From JAGOPO01 sp038065515 (lineage in GTDB: Bacteria > Patescibacteriota > Minisyncoccia > 2-02-FULL-40-12 > GWA2-44-9): 64,000 nt of DNA. This document shows, in pieces, positions 31,064-39,625 of the stretch (its first letter is position 1; every line of letters starts with the position of its first letter). Below the pieces are notes generated by a model. The model was not told the DNA's origin. It did not search any database and was given only the letters and a program-made list of their open reading frames with translations. Position numbers and translations under genes: made by a program. The DNA is taken from positions 1-64,000 of the forward strand of contig JBBTQV010000016.1 in the NCBI GenBank assembly GCA_038065515.1, in the 5' to 3' direction.

Positions 31064-32449
31064 CTACACTGCCGAACGGTCCCACAACATCCGCGCGGCG
31101 GTGCGCACCATGATGCGAACATCCAGCCAGAGCGTCCAGTTCTCGATATAAAATGTGTCAAGCGCGACCTCGTCTTCAAACGGCAGGTCACTTGCACCGC
31201 TCACCTGTGCGAGTCCTGTAGCGCCGGCTTTGATTGCCAGCACCTTGCGGTGATGTTTTTCATATTTCGCGATTTCGTCGGACTGATGCGGACGCGGACC
31301 CACCAGGCTGATGTCTCCGGTGAGCACATTCATGAATTGCGGCAATTCGTCGAGTCGTGTGTGACGGATAAACTTGCCGACTTTTGTGATACGCGGATCG
31401 TCGCGCATCTTAAACAGCGGGCCGTCTGCGCGTTCATTGCGCGCTGCCAACAATGGTTTGAGCTCTTCAGCATTCTCAACCATACTCCGAAACTTATACA
31501 GACCGAATGAATGTCCCCGCGACACGCGGTACAAACGCACCAGTACCGGCCCCGCAGTTTCCCATTTGATTGCAAATGACACGACGGCAAATACCGGCGA
31601 TAACAACACAAGCGCCACCATACTGCCGATGATATCAATGATACGCTTGAACACCTTCCCCCACCCATCCAACGCCGTACACCGCAATTCGACGACCGGG
31701 ATGCGCCCGATGGCATCTACATCGTAGTGCGTGGTGAGCGTCTGATAGATGTTCGGAACAAATTTAAAAATGATATGGCGTTCGTGACAAAAGTCCACAA
31801 GGCTGACGATGCGGTCCGCCGGATAATCGGGGTTCGCCAATAGGACCTCATCCACTCCCGGATTGCCGATGGATGCCGCAATTTCGGAAAGATCCGGATC
31901 ATCAAGGCGCTTCACGACACGCCAGCCTAAACCGCGGTCTGCGGCCATCGTTTGTTCGAGTTGGCGGGTCACGCGGTCGTTGCCGATAAGTAGTATACGG
32001 TGAACGCCGATATTATACCGGGCCATCAGCCGCCGCTGCACGCTCCGCAAGACAAGCCGTCCGACTGAAATCATCGCCGTCGCCAATACCCAATAACCAA
32101 TAACTAAAAAGCGTGAGTTAAACGCCTCCGCGCGTACAAAAATCACAAGAATGACTATCATCATCGCCGCACTGGACGCGACGATGATGCGGGCGGTCTC
32201 CTGCGGTACGGTCATCCGCAGTTTCATGGCATACAAACCGCTTGCGGCATACATCAGCACAAACAACACGGAGACCACCAGTACAAGCCACACGAACCTA
32301 TCCAGCGGAAGTTGCGGCCCGAAAAGCACCGGACGCCACGCATCCAGTACCCGGGTACGGAGAATATAAATGGCTACACCGGCGGCCACAAGCACCAGAA
32401 AATCCAGTGGCACCCGGAGCACATTGAATATAAAATCACCCTTTTTCAT
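31064..32449 (-). CDS. Polyprenyl-phosphate sugar-1-phosphate transferase (WcaJ/WbaP-like)
   Basis: 461 residues. Four N-terminal membrane helices (FLVLVAAGVAIYIL, FVWLVLVVSVLFVLMYAASG, MMIVILVIFVRAEAF region, VIGYWVLATAMISVGRLVL), a CoA-binding-like middle domain (HRILLIGNDRVTRQLEQTM), a fifth hydrophobic segment (IIDIIGSMVALVLLSPVFAV), and the catalytic bacterial sugar transferase domain with YKFRSMVENAEE, RITKVGKFIRHTRLDELPQF and VGPRPH. It starts lipid-linked glycan synthesis by transferring a sugar-1-phosphate to undecaprenyl phosphate. It heads the glycan cluster that continues with two GT4 genes and DUF4012. Confidence 0.94.
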   Translation of the reverse strand: MKKGDFIFNVLRVPLDFLVLVAAGVAIYILRTRVLDAWRPVLFGPQLPLDRFVWLVLVVSVLFVLMYAASGLYAMKLRMTVPQETARIIVASSAAMMIVILVIFVRAEAFNSRFLVIGYWVLATAMISVGRLVLRSVQRRLMARYNIGVHRILLIGNDRVTRQLEQTMAADRGLGWRVVKRLDDPDLSEIAASIGNPGVDEVLLANPDYPADRIVSLVDFCHERHIIFKFVPNIYQTLTTHYDVDAIGRIPVVELRCTALDGWGKVFKRIIDIIGSMVALVLLSPVFAVVSFAIKWETAGPVLVRLYRVSRGHSFGLYKFRSMVENAEELKPLLAARNERADGPLFKMRDDPRITKVGKFIRHTRLDELPQFMNVLTGDISLVGPRPHQSDEIAKYEKHHRKVLAIKAGATGLAQVSGASDLPFEDEVALDTFYIENWTLWLDVRIMVRTAARMLWDRSAV

Positions 32450-32508
32450 GAGATGGGGTCAGGATTCATCTGGCTGGGTATACCACAAATACCGACCACT
32501 CTCAATGC

Positions 32509-32541
32509 AAAACCCTCACTTAATGATTAAGTGAGGGTTTT
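32509..32541 (-). terminator. Terminator of RNase P RNA
   Basis: Perfect 16-base stem AAAACCCTCACTTAAT / ATTAAGTGAGGGTTTT around a single G. It closes the rnpB transcript on the minus strand. Confidence 0.8.
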
Positions 32542-32544
32542 GCG

Positions 32545-32560
32545 CCTGCCTGCCGGCAGG
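32545..32560. repeat. Short palindrome at the rnpB 3' end
   Basis: CCTGCC-TGCC-GGCAGG, one of the small GC-rich palindromes scattered in the window, between mature rnpB and its terminator. Confidence 0.6.
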
Positions 32561-32658
32561 GTCGGTGCGTGCGATAAGCCGAGTTCTGTCCCCCATCATG
32601 TCGCCATGGTGGGGGGACCGTCATTTATCTGCGATGTGTGTTGCCACACACCTGTAGC

Positions 32659-32686
32659 CCACCTTCGCTCTTGCGAGCTTCGGCGG
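32659..32686. repeat. Palindromic element inside rnpB, copy 1
   Basis: CCACCTTCGCTC-TTGC-GAGCTTCGGCGG forms a hairpin; read in reverse it has the CCGCCGAAGC core also seen in tpiA. Confidence 0.6.
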
Positions 32687-32713
32687 ACAATAGCGTACGA
32701 ACTTTTCGCTGTG

Positions 32714-32739
32714 CCCTCCATAGCTTTAGCGACGGAGGG
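32714..32739. repeat. Palindromic element inside rnpB, copy 2
   Basis: A 26-base element with ends CCCTCC/GGAGGG and middle ATAGCTTTAGCGAC; same length and layout as the copies at 42551 and 54928. Confidence 0.7.
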
Positions 32740-33017
32740 AATCAACGCTGTACTTGCACTCCGGTAAGGATTTAGCCGTTTCACCCCCGGTCTTGTTACC
32801 CGCGACCGGGATTGAGCGTAGCCTCCGATAGAATCGATGGCCCTGGGTCAGCTCTCCTGCACCTTTCGGCGCAGATCGTCTCTGCTCGCACCTCTTGGCT
32901 TGCGCCAGACGGGAATTACCCGCTACCATTCTCAGTGCCATGTGGCACCGTAGTGCTCGGACTTTCCTCACTCAGCCTTGCGGCCAGGCGCGACAGTCTG
33001 CACGCACCGACTCCTGT

Positions 33018-33046
33018 AGTATAGCACAGTTTTTATAGAAAAGCCA
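33018..33046 (-). promoter_or_regulatory. Promoter of rnpB
   Basis: On the minus strand TGGCTT (33041-33046), 17-base spacer, extended -10 TGCTATACT (TATACT at 33018-33023). The predicted start, seven bases on, coincides with the 5' end of the RNA. Confidence 0.75.
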
Positions 33047-33108
33047 GCACTTGCCGATCTGGTGCCTACTACAATAATACTAGACTAGCAATTACAAGGG
33101 GCTCGTAT

Positions 33109-33137
33109 TTGACATTCCTTAGTTTGTATGCTATGAT
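33109..33137 (+). promoter_or_regulatory. Consensus promoter with 5'-UTR hairpin
   Basis: TTGACA (33109-33114), 17-base spacer, extended -10 TGCTATGAT (TATGAT 33132-33137). The leader holds a hairpin GTTCCA-TTC-TGGAAC (33145-33159) and GGAGG before the ATG at 33176. Confidence 0.85.
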
Positions 33138-33175
33138 GAACATAGTTCCATTCTGGAACATTTTGGAGGTACGCG

Positions 33176-33700
33176 ATGGGCATTTTCAGTGTGTTCAGCG
33201 GTATCAGCCGCGACAACCTGGCCGAGAAGCTCGGGTTGCTGGGTCAAGACCTAGATCGTCGCATCGACGCCAAGGCCGAAGAGTTTGAAGCCGAGAACGG
33301 TCCGAATCCTCTGGCAATCCTAGCCGCCATTAGCCAGGTCGAGTCGGAATTACTGGAGGAGCACTACACCGGCACGAACATCAAGCAGCTTCACCAGAAG
33401 TGGATAGTCATCATGGAGACCATGTACTTCAAGAGGGTCGCGGTGATCAAGGACGATCCGTCCGTCTTCTTGCACTTCTCCGTGAAGGATGGCATCAGGA
33501 AGTTCATCAAAGATCGGTACCGCGAACTAAGCGCAACGGTGGAGTACTCGATGCTCCCCATGCTGGCGCTCGTCGATCGGGCCATGCTGGAATGTATGGC
33601 CAGCGGAGCACCAAAGGGACAAGACTTTGGCGCTTGGGTCCGTGAGGTCTGCCACTCGGGATACAAAGCAAAGGAGGAAGTCCTCAATCATCGTCTCTGA
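33176..33700 (+). CDS. Helical protein of unknown function in a strong expression unit
   Basis: 174 residues, no signal peptide, predicted mostly helical (DLDRRIDAKAEEFEAENG, AAISQVESELLEEHYTG, KFIKDRYRELSATVEYSML). Codon choice leans to C-ending codons and GAG, unlike the neighbours. It has a consensus promoter, GGAGG site, a hairpin in its leader and a strong terminator, and stands alone between rnpB and the convergent coiled-coil cluster. No family recognised; the signals suggest a highly or conditionally expressed protein. Confidence 0.72.
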   Translation: MGIFSVFSGISRDNLAEKLGLLGQDLDRRIDAKAEEFEAENGPNPLAILAAISQVESELLEEHYTGTNIKQLHQKWIVIMETMYFKRVAVIKDDPSVFLHFSVKDGIRKFIKDRYRELSATVEYSMLPMLALVDRAMLECMASGAPKGQDFGAWVREVCHSGYKAKEEVLNHRL

Positions 33701-33711
33701 ATCTGTCGCGC

Positions 33712-33740
33712 AACGCCCCGGGGTTTCCGGGGCGTTCTTA
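33712..33740 (+). terminator. Rho-independent terminator
   Basis: Stem AACGCCCCGG / CCGGGGCGTT (33712-33736) with a GGTTT loop, followed by CTTATTC. Confidence 0.8.
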
Positions 33741-33745
33741 TTCAT

Positions 33746-34117
33746 CTACTTCTGTGCGACTTGTCCCGCTAATTTCTTGCCCTCTTCTTCAGGGTCAGCC
33801 TCGTCTTCCTCAATCAGAAAAGCTTCTGCTTTATCGTCCTCAATAAGCTCATCCTCTACGGCATTCATTTCATCCACAATACCGGTTGCCATCGTGACAG
33901 TAGCTGCGGCAATATCTTTCTCGGCTTCGGCGATGCGGGCATCCAGTCCGAAACTTTCGAGCTTCTGCGAGTCCTCGTCGATGCCGGCTGATAGGCCACC
34001 GAGTGCGGCCTCATAAAGCGCCAGCTTCTCGCGCAGTTCGTCAGCAAGCTGTTCCAACCCCCGAATTGCTTTTGCGTCCCGCTTTGTCATGACTTGTTGT
34101 GAGTGTATAGCGGTCAT
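33746..34117 (-). CDS. Acidic coiled-coil protein of unknown function
   Basis: 123 residues. A helical coiled-coil part (IRGLEQLADELREKLALYEA) is followed by a strongly acidic C-terminus (VEDELIEDDKAEAFLIEEDE). No Cys, no membrane segment, no family recognised. Its start touches the stop of the 817-residue coiled-coil gene upstream (position 34117 shared), so it is the last member of a translationally coupled run of four unknown helical proteins between 33746 and 37575. Confidence 0.7.
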   Translation of the reverse strand: MTAIHSQQVMTKRDAKAIRGLEQLADELREKLALYEAALGGLSAGIDEDSQKLESFGLDARIAEAEKDIAAATVTMATGIVDEMNAVEDELIEDDKAEAFLIEEDEADPEEEGKKLAGQVAQK

Positions 34118-36570
34118 TATTTATTTACTTTAGCTGCAAAGAGGTCTCTGCTTGCCTTAAACTTCTTCATCGTGTTCGGTGATAGCCGGAGCTGTTGGTA
34201 TTTCTGCGTCAGGTCCAATAGCTGCTGCCGTGTCGGAATGCCATCCTGATGCAACCGGGCCTGCTCGGATGCGACGAACGCAACAAACTCGTCCGGTTTT
34301 TCAATCACAAGCTCCACATTGTACGCATTCCATCGCTTCACAAAGTCAGCCGGTTGCCATTCTTCTGCCATGCGTTGCTCCCTATTGGGCCCCTCGGTCA
34401 CCGTGGATTGCTCCGGACCCGCTGTCGTTGCAATGCCCGCCTGCGGCGGTGCTTCAACGGTTGTGCGTTTCGGCCGTGTCAGACCTGCCGCCTCGGGGAA
34501 TTTCATGCGCTGCGCGATGGTCTTCTGCTTCAGCTCCCATGTATCTATCCCCGCCTGTGCGCGCGCCAGCGGAGCCCGTGCTTTCGCTACACTCTTATCG
34601 GCTTGCGCCTCAAGCCGTTCAAGACTTTTGACCTCCTGCTCAATTTCTTTGATAGCCCGCCGGGCACGGGAAGACATGAACATCGAACTTCGTTTTCCCG
34701 CATCTGCCTTTGCAACTGCGAGCTTCTTAAGCGCATCCTGACGCAACGCCGAAAGATTCTTCCGAACATCCATTGCTGCGGCTTCTTTGCTTTTCAACAC
34801 CGTAGCCAACTCCCGGTACGGTTCCAGCTCGCGTTCGTAGCGTTCGGATACCTGCCGTTGTAAATCATTATGTTTCTCCTGCCAGCGATGTCGGACCGAT
34901 TCATATTTGTCGACACGGGATTCGCATGTATTCGCATGTTTTTGCCATGCCCGGACCCGATTCGCATAAAACAATTTCATAGGCCATCCGGCGTCCTGGG
35001 CTGTTGCTTCCCAGTTCGATAACTTGTTGTTCGCCCGATTCAATAGTCCTTGTGTGCGGACCTGTTGCATCATGCGCACCTCTGCCATCTGCCGGTGGAA
35101 TACCGATTCCAAACGCGGGGCAAGTGTATCAAGCCATGGCTTTGTCCCGCTCTTTTCGACCGCCCAGTCCAGTGCTCCGCGCACATAATCAAACGGGCTG
35201 ATGTATTCGTGAAGAGGTTTTTGTTCCGGTGCTTCTTTTTCTTTTTGTGCGGGCCGCTCGACTGGTTCAGGTGCGGGTGGTTGGGGTTCCTTCAGTTCAC
35301 TTATTTTCGCTTCTGCCGCTTCGCGCGCCACTTGTATCTCGGGAGACAGCGGTACATTTACCCTCTCGGAACCGACTTCTTTTTTCCCCGGTACTTCCGA
35401 TGGGCCCCGTTCTTGCCGTAAAATATTCAGTGATTCATCGGGTGATGGTGCTACGACTTCCGGTGAGACCGACAGGGAAGCAGCTTCTTGCTCAAGAAGA
35501 TTCCTGACCTTTTCCCGCAAGCCGCCGGCCGGAGTTATGTATTGAAGCATTTCCTGAACTGCCAAAAGATTTCCTTTTTCTTTGCGGAATGTGTCGCGGA
35601 TGTCTGTGATGTTTCCGATCAGTTCGTCGGCTTTGTAAGGCTTACCGGTAGTGCCGATGACTTCCCCTGCCGTGATGAGTAATTCGCGCAACTGATCAAA
35701 TGACTGCGCTACTGAAAAGTCTGGGCCCTTCTCAATCTTTCCCCTAGGCACTTCAACCAGTTCGGGTTTTGGTTCCTCTATCGTTTCCATCCGCGGGGGG
35801 CGGCCCTCCGCATTGACCTCCAATACACGGGCGCTTACCTTGCCCTCGGTAACGACATCACCAACCCGCGAACCAGTCGGATGCTCTGGTTCATTTTTCT
35901 CGCCAAATTGGAACCACTTATTTTGTGCTTCTACGGCAATGGCCTGGGCTGATTTTGCCTCGGGACTGTCCATGCCAAGTCTCCTTTCAATTTCGTACAG
36001 CTTTTGAAAAGCTTTCTTGCGTATATCATTCAGACGATCCTTTTCTGGTTCTTCCCTAGCCTCCTTCTCCTCAAGAGCATCACTGTATTGTTGTGTTAAC
36101 TTTGTGAGCCGTCGAACTTCTTGCGGTTTCTTTTCGGCTTCGGCGCGTTTCAAGGCCGCCTCCGCGCTTTCATATTCTTCTTCAATTGAACCGAGCGTTT
36201 TCTTTTCACCCGAAAATTCGGCTGCCTTTGCTTTCAGGCCCCTCTCATACGCTATGCGGGCTTCTTCTATCTCGTTCTTTGCCGTTTCTTTTGCGGCTAC
36301 ATCCGGTGATGGCGTTGCATCAACACGATGCTTGGCGTCTTCGGCTTTCGATTCGACGCTCCGGTCAATCTGTTCGGGAGTGGACGGCTGTTCTCCGAAT
36401 TCCTTCCATGATGCTTCTTCCCGTATACGCCATTGCTCTTCACTTTGTCGCGCCTCCTCCATATCTTCTTTGTGAGACGACTCTTCCATTGCCGCAAGCC
36501 GCACTACCGGACGCGACATGCGGTACGGCGGATGCGGGATTTCAAGTTCTTCGAGAATATTGTTGGTCAT
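34117..36570 (-). CDS. Long coiled-coil protein of unknown function
   Basis: 817 residues from the ATG at 36570 (a GTG lies four codons upstream). Extremely rich in Glu, Lys, Ala, Arg and Gln with long predicted coiled coils (EYESAEAALKRAEAEKKPQE, KLTQQYSDALEEKEAREEPE), Pro-rich linkers (EPQPPAPEPVERPAQKEKE) and a second coiled-coil block (REKVRNLLEQEAASL to RAIKEIEQEVKSLERLEAQ). The last 70 residues (ADFVKRWNAYNVELVIEKPD) look globular. No signal peptide or membrane helix: probably a cytoplasmic scaffold. No family recognised. Same run as the genes on either side. Confidence 0.75.
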   Translation of the reverse strand: MTNNILEELEIPHPPYRMSRPVVRLAAMEESSHKEDMEEARQSEEQWRIREEASWKEFGEQPSTPEQIDRSVESKAEDAKHRVDATPSPDVAAKETAKNEIEEARIAYERGLKAKAAEFSGEKKTLGSIEEEYESAEAALKRAEAEKKPQEVRRLTKLTQQYSDALEEKEAREEPEKDRLNDIRKKAFQKLYEIERRLGMDSPEAKSAQAIAVEAQNKWFQFGEKNEPEHPTGSRVGDVVTEGKVSARVLEVNAEGRPPRMETIEEPKPELVEVPRGKIEKGPDFSVAQSFDQLRELLITAGEVIGTTGKPYKADELIGNITDIRDTFRKEKGNLLAVQEMLQYITPAGGLREKVRNLLEQEAASLSVSPEVVAPSPDESLNILRQERGPSEVPGKKEVGSERVNVPLSPEIQVAREAAEAKISELKEPQPPAPEPVERPAQKEKEAPEQKPLHEYISPFDYVRGALDWAVEKSGTKPWLDTLAPRLESVFHRQMAEVRMMQQVRTQGLLNRANNKLSNWEATAQDAGWPMKLFYANRVRAWQKHANTCESRVDKYESVRHRWQEKHNDLQRQVSERYERELEPYRELATVLKSKEAAAMDVRKNLSALRQDALKKLAVAKADAGKRSSMFMSSRARRAIKEIEQEVKSLERLEAQADKSVAKARAPLARAQAGIDTWELKQKTIAQRMKFPEAAGLTRPKRTTVEAPPQAGIATTAGPEQSTVTEGPNREQRMAEEWQPADFVKRWNAYNVELVIEKPDEFVAFVASEQARLHQDGIPTRQQLLDLTQKYQQLRLSPNTMKKFKASRDLFAAKVNK

Positions 36571-36574
36571 GTTA

Positions 36575-36847
36575 TTATGCACCGATGCTCGCTTTGATGC
36601 GTTCTATTTCTTCCTGTGCACCTGCGGCCTGTTGTGACTTTGCCTGTGCAAGATAATCGACAACAATAGCGTCCATTTTGTCGATGGCCAGCTTCGCAAG
36701 GCGCTTGCGCTCTTCCAGTGATACCTCCATCGCTGCGCTTCCGGTAACCGCCGGTTTCTGCGTTAGTTCGTCAAGTTTCGCCAAAATATCGGCGCCCAAT
36801 GCTTGGGCTTGCGCGCCCACATCCTGAACTGCCGGTTCGTCTGGCAT
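36575..36847 (-). CDS. Small helical protein of unknown function
   Basis: 90 residues, Ala/Gln/Glu-rich and helical (LAKLDELTQKPAVTG, LEERKRLAKLAIDKMDAIVV). The ATG is eight bases after a TATACT -10 on the minus strand (near 36856-36861), so the transcript may be leaderless; a GC-rich hairpin (CCCCGC/GCGGGG) stands just upstream of that -10. The stop is four bases before the start of the long coiled-coil gene. No family recognised. Confidence 0.65.
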   Translation of the reverse strand: MPDEPAVQDVGAQAQALGADILAKLDELTQKPAVTGSAAMEVSLEERKRLAKLAIDKMDAIVVDYLAQAKSQQAAGAQEEIERIKASIGA

Positions 36848-36900
36848 ATGGATACAGTATACCCCGCTCTTGTGGCGGGGTCGCGTACCAACTGTGGATA

Positions 36901-37575
36901 CTATTTTAGCCGGAATGCCCCGGCAAGGGTCGCCAGTAAGCCTTTCTTCGCGGATTGAGCCGGTCCTTTTTGCATCTGCACAATCGCCACATGCGCTACG
37001 GCGGGAGCATGCTCCGTGGCATGCGACACCGCCGCCAGCACAGCGGAGCCGACCCGCGCCAGCCGTTCGTCTTCGACGCGCTGCACGAGCGATGAAAGCG
37101 TCGCGATTCGCGTTCGCATATCGCGGCGTTGGTCTATGGTTAGCATGTGTTGGACGGAGGCATACGAAACTTTTACGCGATGATGGAGGTCACGGACAGC
37201 CGAAAGGTCAATCTGCTGCATTGTGGCCGGATATTCGGTGCGCAGCTTATTGATCAATCCCATCAGCGCACGCCGCTCCTTTGATTGGGCCGGTGCCTCT
37301 GCCTGTTCATCCAGTTCCTGAAGCTTCTCCTGTGCGGCATCCAAACCATCATGAAGCATCTGAAGCTTTGCCTTCGTCAATTTGTTCTTCAGCGCAAACT
37401 CGAATGCCGATTCAAGAGACACGACATCCGCCAGAATATGCCGGACCTGTTCGTCATAAAGCTCCAACGGAATCAGAATGCGCGGCTCTTCAGGCGTTTT
37501 GACCGTTTGCCATTCAGCTTTCAGCGCTCGTATCTTCCGCTCGATTTCCGATTCGATATGTTCCGGGCTCGTCAT
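36901..37575 (-). CDS. Helical protein of unknown function
   Basis: 224 residues beginning MTSPEHIESEIERKIRAL. Mostly helical with a coiled-coil middle (KLQMLHDGLDAAQEKLQELD) and a basic C-terminus (QSAKKGLLATLAGAFRLK). No signal peptide, no Cys, no family recognised. First gene of the unknown coiled-coil run; it is 15 bases from the rnhA stop, so it could be read from the pgk-exonuclease-rnhA transcript as well. Confidence 0.7.
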   Translation of the reverse strand: MTSPEHIESEIERKIRALKAEWQTVKTPEEPRILIPLELYDEQVRHILADVVSLESAFEFALKNKLTKAKLQMLHDGLDAAQEKLQELDEQAEAPAQSKERRALMGLINKLRTEYPATMQQIDLSAVRDLHHRVKVSYASVQHMLTIDQRRDMRTRIATLSSLVQRVEDERLARVGSAVLAAVSHATEHAPAVAHVAIVQMQKGPAQSAKKGLLATLAGAFRLK

Positions 37576-37590
37576 GATGCTTTCATTATA

Positions 37591-38037
37591 CTACAGCTCA
37601 AGTTTCGGGGAATCTTGTCGGTCAAGCGCTTCGTTGACCATGGCATCGGCGTCCTTGTTGTGCTCGCGGCGGACATGCGTGAACGAAATTTTGGCAAAAT
37701 CCTGCCGCGCGTTGTACAAATCAACGAATAATTTCTTGAGTCCGGCATCGCGGACTTTGTATTCCCCGTTCACCTGACGCACAAGCAATTCGCTGTCTGC
37801 CATCACGCGCACATGCGCCGCGCGGGCGCGTTCGGCTCCGATGAGCGTTTTCAGTTTGTTCAGCGCAAGAATCGCCGCGGAGTACTCGGCAACATTGTTG
37901 GTCTGCACCCCTAGGTAGTGTCCTTGCTCGGTCCGGCGGATATCCGGACCTTCAATAACATACCCCGCCGCAGCAGGACCGGGATTTCCACGGGACCCGC
38001 CGTCGGTGTATACGGTGTACACAGATATGCTACTCAT
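37591..38037 (-). CDS. rnhA: Ribonuclease HI
   Basis: 148 residues from the ATG at 38037. Catalytic residues are visible: Asp in YTDGGSRGNPGPAAAGYVI, Glu in NNVAEYSAAILAL, Asp in VMADSELLVRQVNGEYKV, and Asp in HVRREHNKDADAMVNEA. It removes RNA from RNA-DNA hybrids (R-loops, primers). The start overlaps the stop of the exonuclease gene by eight bases, so the two are translationally coupled. The upstream in-frame extension is not needed. Confidence 0.95.
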   Translation of the reverse strand: MSSISVYTVYTDGGSRGNPGPAAAGYVIEGPDIRRTEQGHYLGVQTNNVAEYSAAILALNKLKTLIGAERARAAHVRVMADSELLVRQVNGEYKVRDAGLKKLFVDLYNARQDFAKISFTHVRREHNKDADAMVNEALDRQDSPKLEL

Positions 38038-38626
38038 ATTTCCGGTCCATGAGCTTCTTGAAGATTTCGTAGGTCGCACGCGCATCCACAAGCGCATCGT
38101 GCCACTGCTGGTTCTTGAGATGAAAATATCTTACTACTTCACGCATACGAAATCCGTCCATATGTGAACGGTACAAGTCGCTGAAAATCATACTCTGCAC
38201 ATCCAGTACCTGCCAATGATACGAGGGCTCGATGCCCACCTGATGAAATGATTTCTTGAGCTGAAAGAAATCACCGACAACATTATACCCGATGAGTACC
38301 GCGCCGCTGACGAATGCATCGAACCGCATCAGCGCCTCTTTCAGCGGTATGGCGTCTTTCCATTTGCGCGCAGAATAACCAATGAGCTCCAGTGCTTTGC
38401 GGTCACCGTTCTCCATGTGTCGCGGTTTTACCCGCGTCTGCCATTCGCCGATAATTTCAAATTTTGGCTGGTTCACCAACACAACACCGATTTGCAGTAT
38501 CTCGTTGATAGCAGACAGTCCGGAAAATTCCAAGTCGACGAACGCTAGCGGCCGCTCCTTGATACGCGTATCCGATACATACCGCAACGGCATCTTTTCT
38601 TTTGGTTTTTTTACTTTATGCTCCAT
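38030..38626 (-). CDS. DEDDh 3'-5' exonuclease, DnaQ-like
   Basis: 198 residues. Exo I FVDLEFSGLSAINEILQIG, Exo II LIGYNVVGDFFQLKKSF, and Exo III WHDALVDARATYEIFKKLM give the DEDDh catalytic set. It may be the proofreading subunit for DnaE or a repair/RNA exonuclease such as a DnaQ-family nuclease; no DnaE-binding motif could be recognised. It follows pgk by three bases and overlaps rnhA, so pgk, the exonuclease and rnhA form one operon. Confidence 0.9.
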   Translation of the reverse strand: MEHKVKKPKEKMPLRYVSDTRIKERPLAFVDLEFSGLSAINEILQIGVVLVNQPKFEIIGEWQTRVKPRHMENGDRKALELIGYSARKWKDAIPLKEALMRFDAFVSGAVLIGYNVVGDFFQLKKSFHQVGIEPSYHWQVLDVQSMIFSDLYRSHMDGFRMREVVRYFHLKNQQWHDALVDARATYEIFKKLMDRKYE

Positions 38627-38629
38627 GTT

Positions 38630-39625
38630 TCATGCTTCATCGTAATACCCAAGTACTTTGAGCCCTGGTAGCTGTGTGCCCGCAAGAAATGCGAGCATCG
38701 CTCCCCCGCCGGTGGAAACAAATGTAAACTTCTCCAGCAGTCCGAGAACATCAACCGCAGAAATGGTATCACCGCCCCCGATAATCGACAATGCGCCGCT
38801 TGCGGCGATGGCACGGGCGATCGCTTCGGTTCCGGCCATGAATCGCGCATCCTCAAAACGCCCCATGGGCCCGTTCCAAATAATGAGCTTCGCTCCTTCC
38901 GCGAGCACCGTAAATGCCCGCGTCGTCTCGGGCCCGATGTCCCGTGCGTGGCCATCGTCCATGATAAAATCCGTCGGCAAGTGCAGTCGTGAGTCTTGCG
39001 TATTGATATTTGTCATCCCTGCGAGAATCTCATTGGCAGCCACACCGCCGACGGCAACATGCTCTGCTCGTACGATAAGATGTTCGATGACCGGTATCTT
39101 CGTGCTCGCCTTGGCACCGCCGATGTAGACTACTTTCCCCTGCGCGGGTGCATTAATGGCTTTCACAAGCTGTCGGGTTTCTTCCTGTATCAGCAAGCCG
39201 GCATACGCGGGCAAGAGTTTTGCCGCCGCAACAACCGATGCATGCTCGCGATGGCACACCGCGAACGCACTATTTACATAGAGGTCGCATCCCGCGACCA
39301 GCTCGCGTGCAAACGATTCGTCGTTGGTTTCTTCTCCGGGATGCTGGCGCGTGTTCTCCAACAGCACTACCTCATCCCCGAATGTAACGCCAAGCAATTG
39401 CTCCAATTGCGGTTTGAGCGGTTCAAAACTTGGCACCGCGGAGATGTGTGCCGCCAACACTACATGCGCGCCGCGCGAAAGCAGATAGTCCAGCGTTGGC
39501 TTCTGCCGCACGATGCGATAGCGTTCGGCAATCGTGCCATCAGTATTCACAGGTACATCAAAATCCGCGCGCAGAAATACTTTCTTGCCGCGTATATTCC
39601 CTGCTTGGTCGAGTGTACGCATCAT
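38630..39625 (-). CDS. pgk: Phosphoglycerate kinase, short form
   Basis: 331 residues versus about 390 usually. Seen: KKVFLRADFDVPVNTDGTI (3-phosphoglycerate site), LLENTRQHPGEETNDESFA, VGGAK-type GGAKASTKIPVIEHL, IIWNGPMGRFEDARF and the Gly-rich IIGGGDTISAVDVLG / TFVSTGGGAMLAFLAG nucleotide site. It makes ATP and 3-phosphoglycerate in glycolysis. The shorter middle is unusual but all catalytic blocks are there. Its ATG overlaps the RT1 stop (ATGA, 39622-39625). Confidence 0.95.
   Translation of the reverse strand: MMRTLDQAGNIRGKKVFLRADFDVPVNTDGTIAERYRIVRQKPTLDYLLSRGAHVVLAAHISAVPSFEPLKPQLEQLLGVTFGDEVVLLENTRQHPGEETNDESFARELVAGCDLYVNSAFAVCHREHASVVAAAKLLPAYAGLLIQEETRQLVKAINAPAQGKVVYIGGAKASTKIPVIEHLIVRAEHVAVGGVAANEILAGMTNINTQDSRLHLPTDFIMDDGHARDIGPETTRAFTVLAEGAKLIIWNGPMGRFEDARFMAGTEAIARAIAASGALSIIGGGDTISAVDVLGLLEKFTFVSTGGGAMLAFLAGTQLPGLKVLGYYDEA

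Larger units (their letters stand above)
32562..33011 (-). ncRNA. rnpB: RNase P RNA, bacterial type A
   Basis: Diagnostic blocks on the minus strand: GAGGAAAGTCCGAGCACTAC near the 5' end, GGGTGAAACGGCTAAATCC, and ACAGAACTCGGCTTATCGC near the 3' end. The ends pair (CGGTGCGTGC with GCACGCACCG). It processes the 5' ends of tRNA precursors. At about 450 bases it is longer than usual; two palindromic elements (32659-32686 and 32714-32739) explain much of the excess. Promoter and terminator are visible. Confidence 0.95.
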
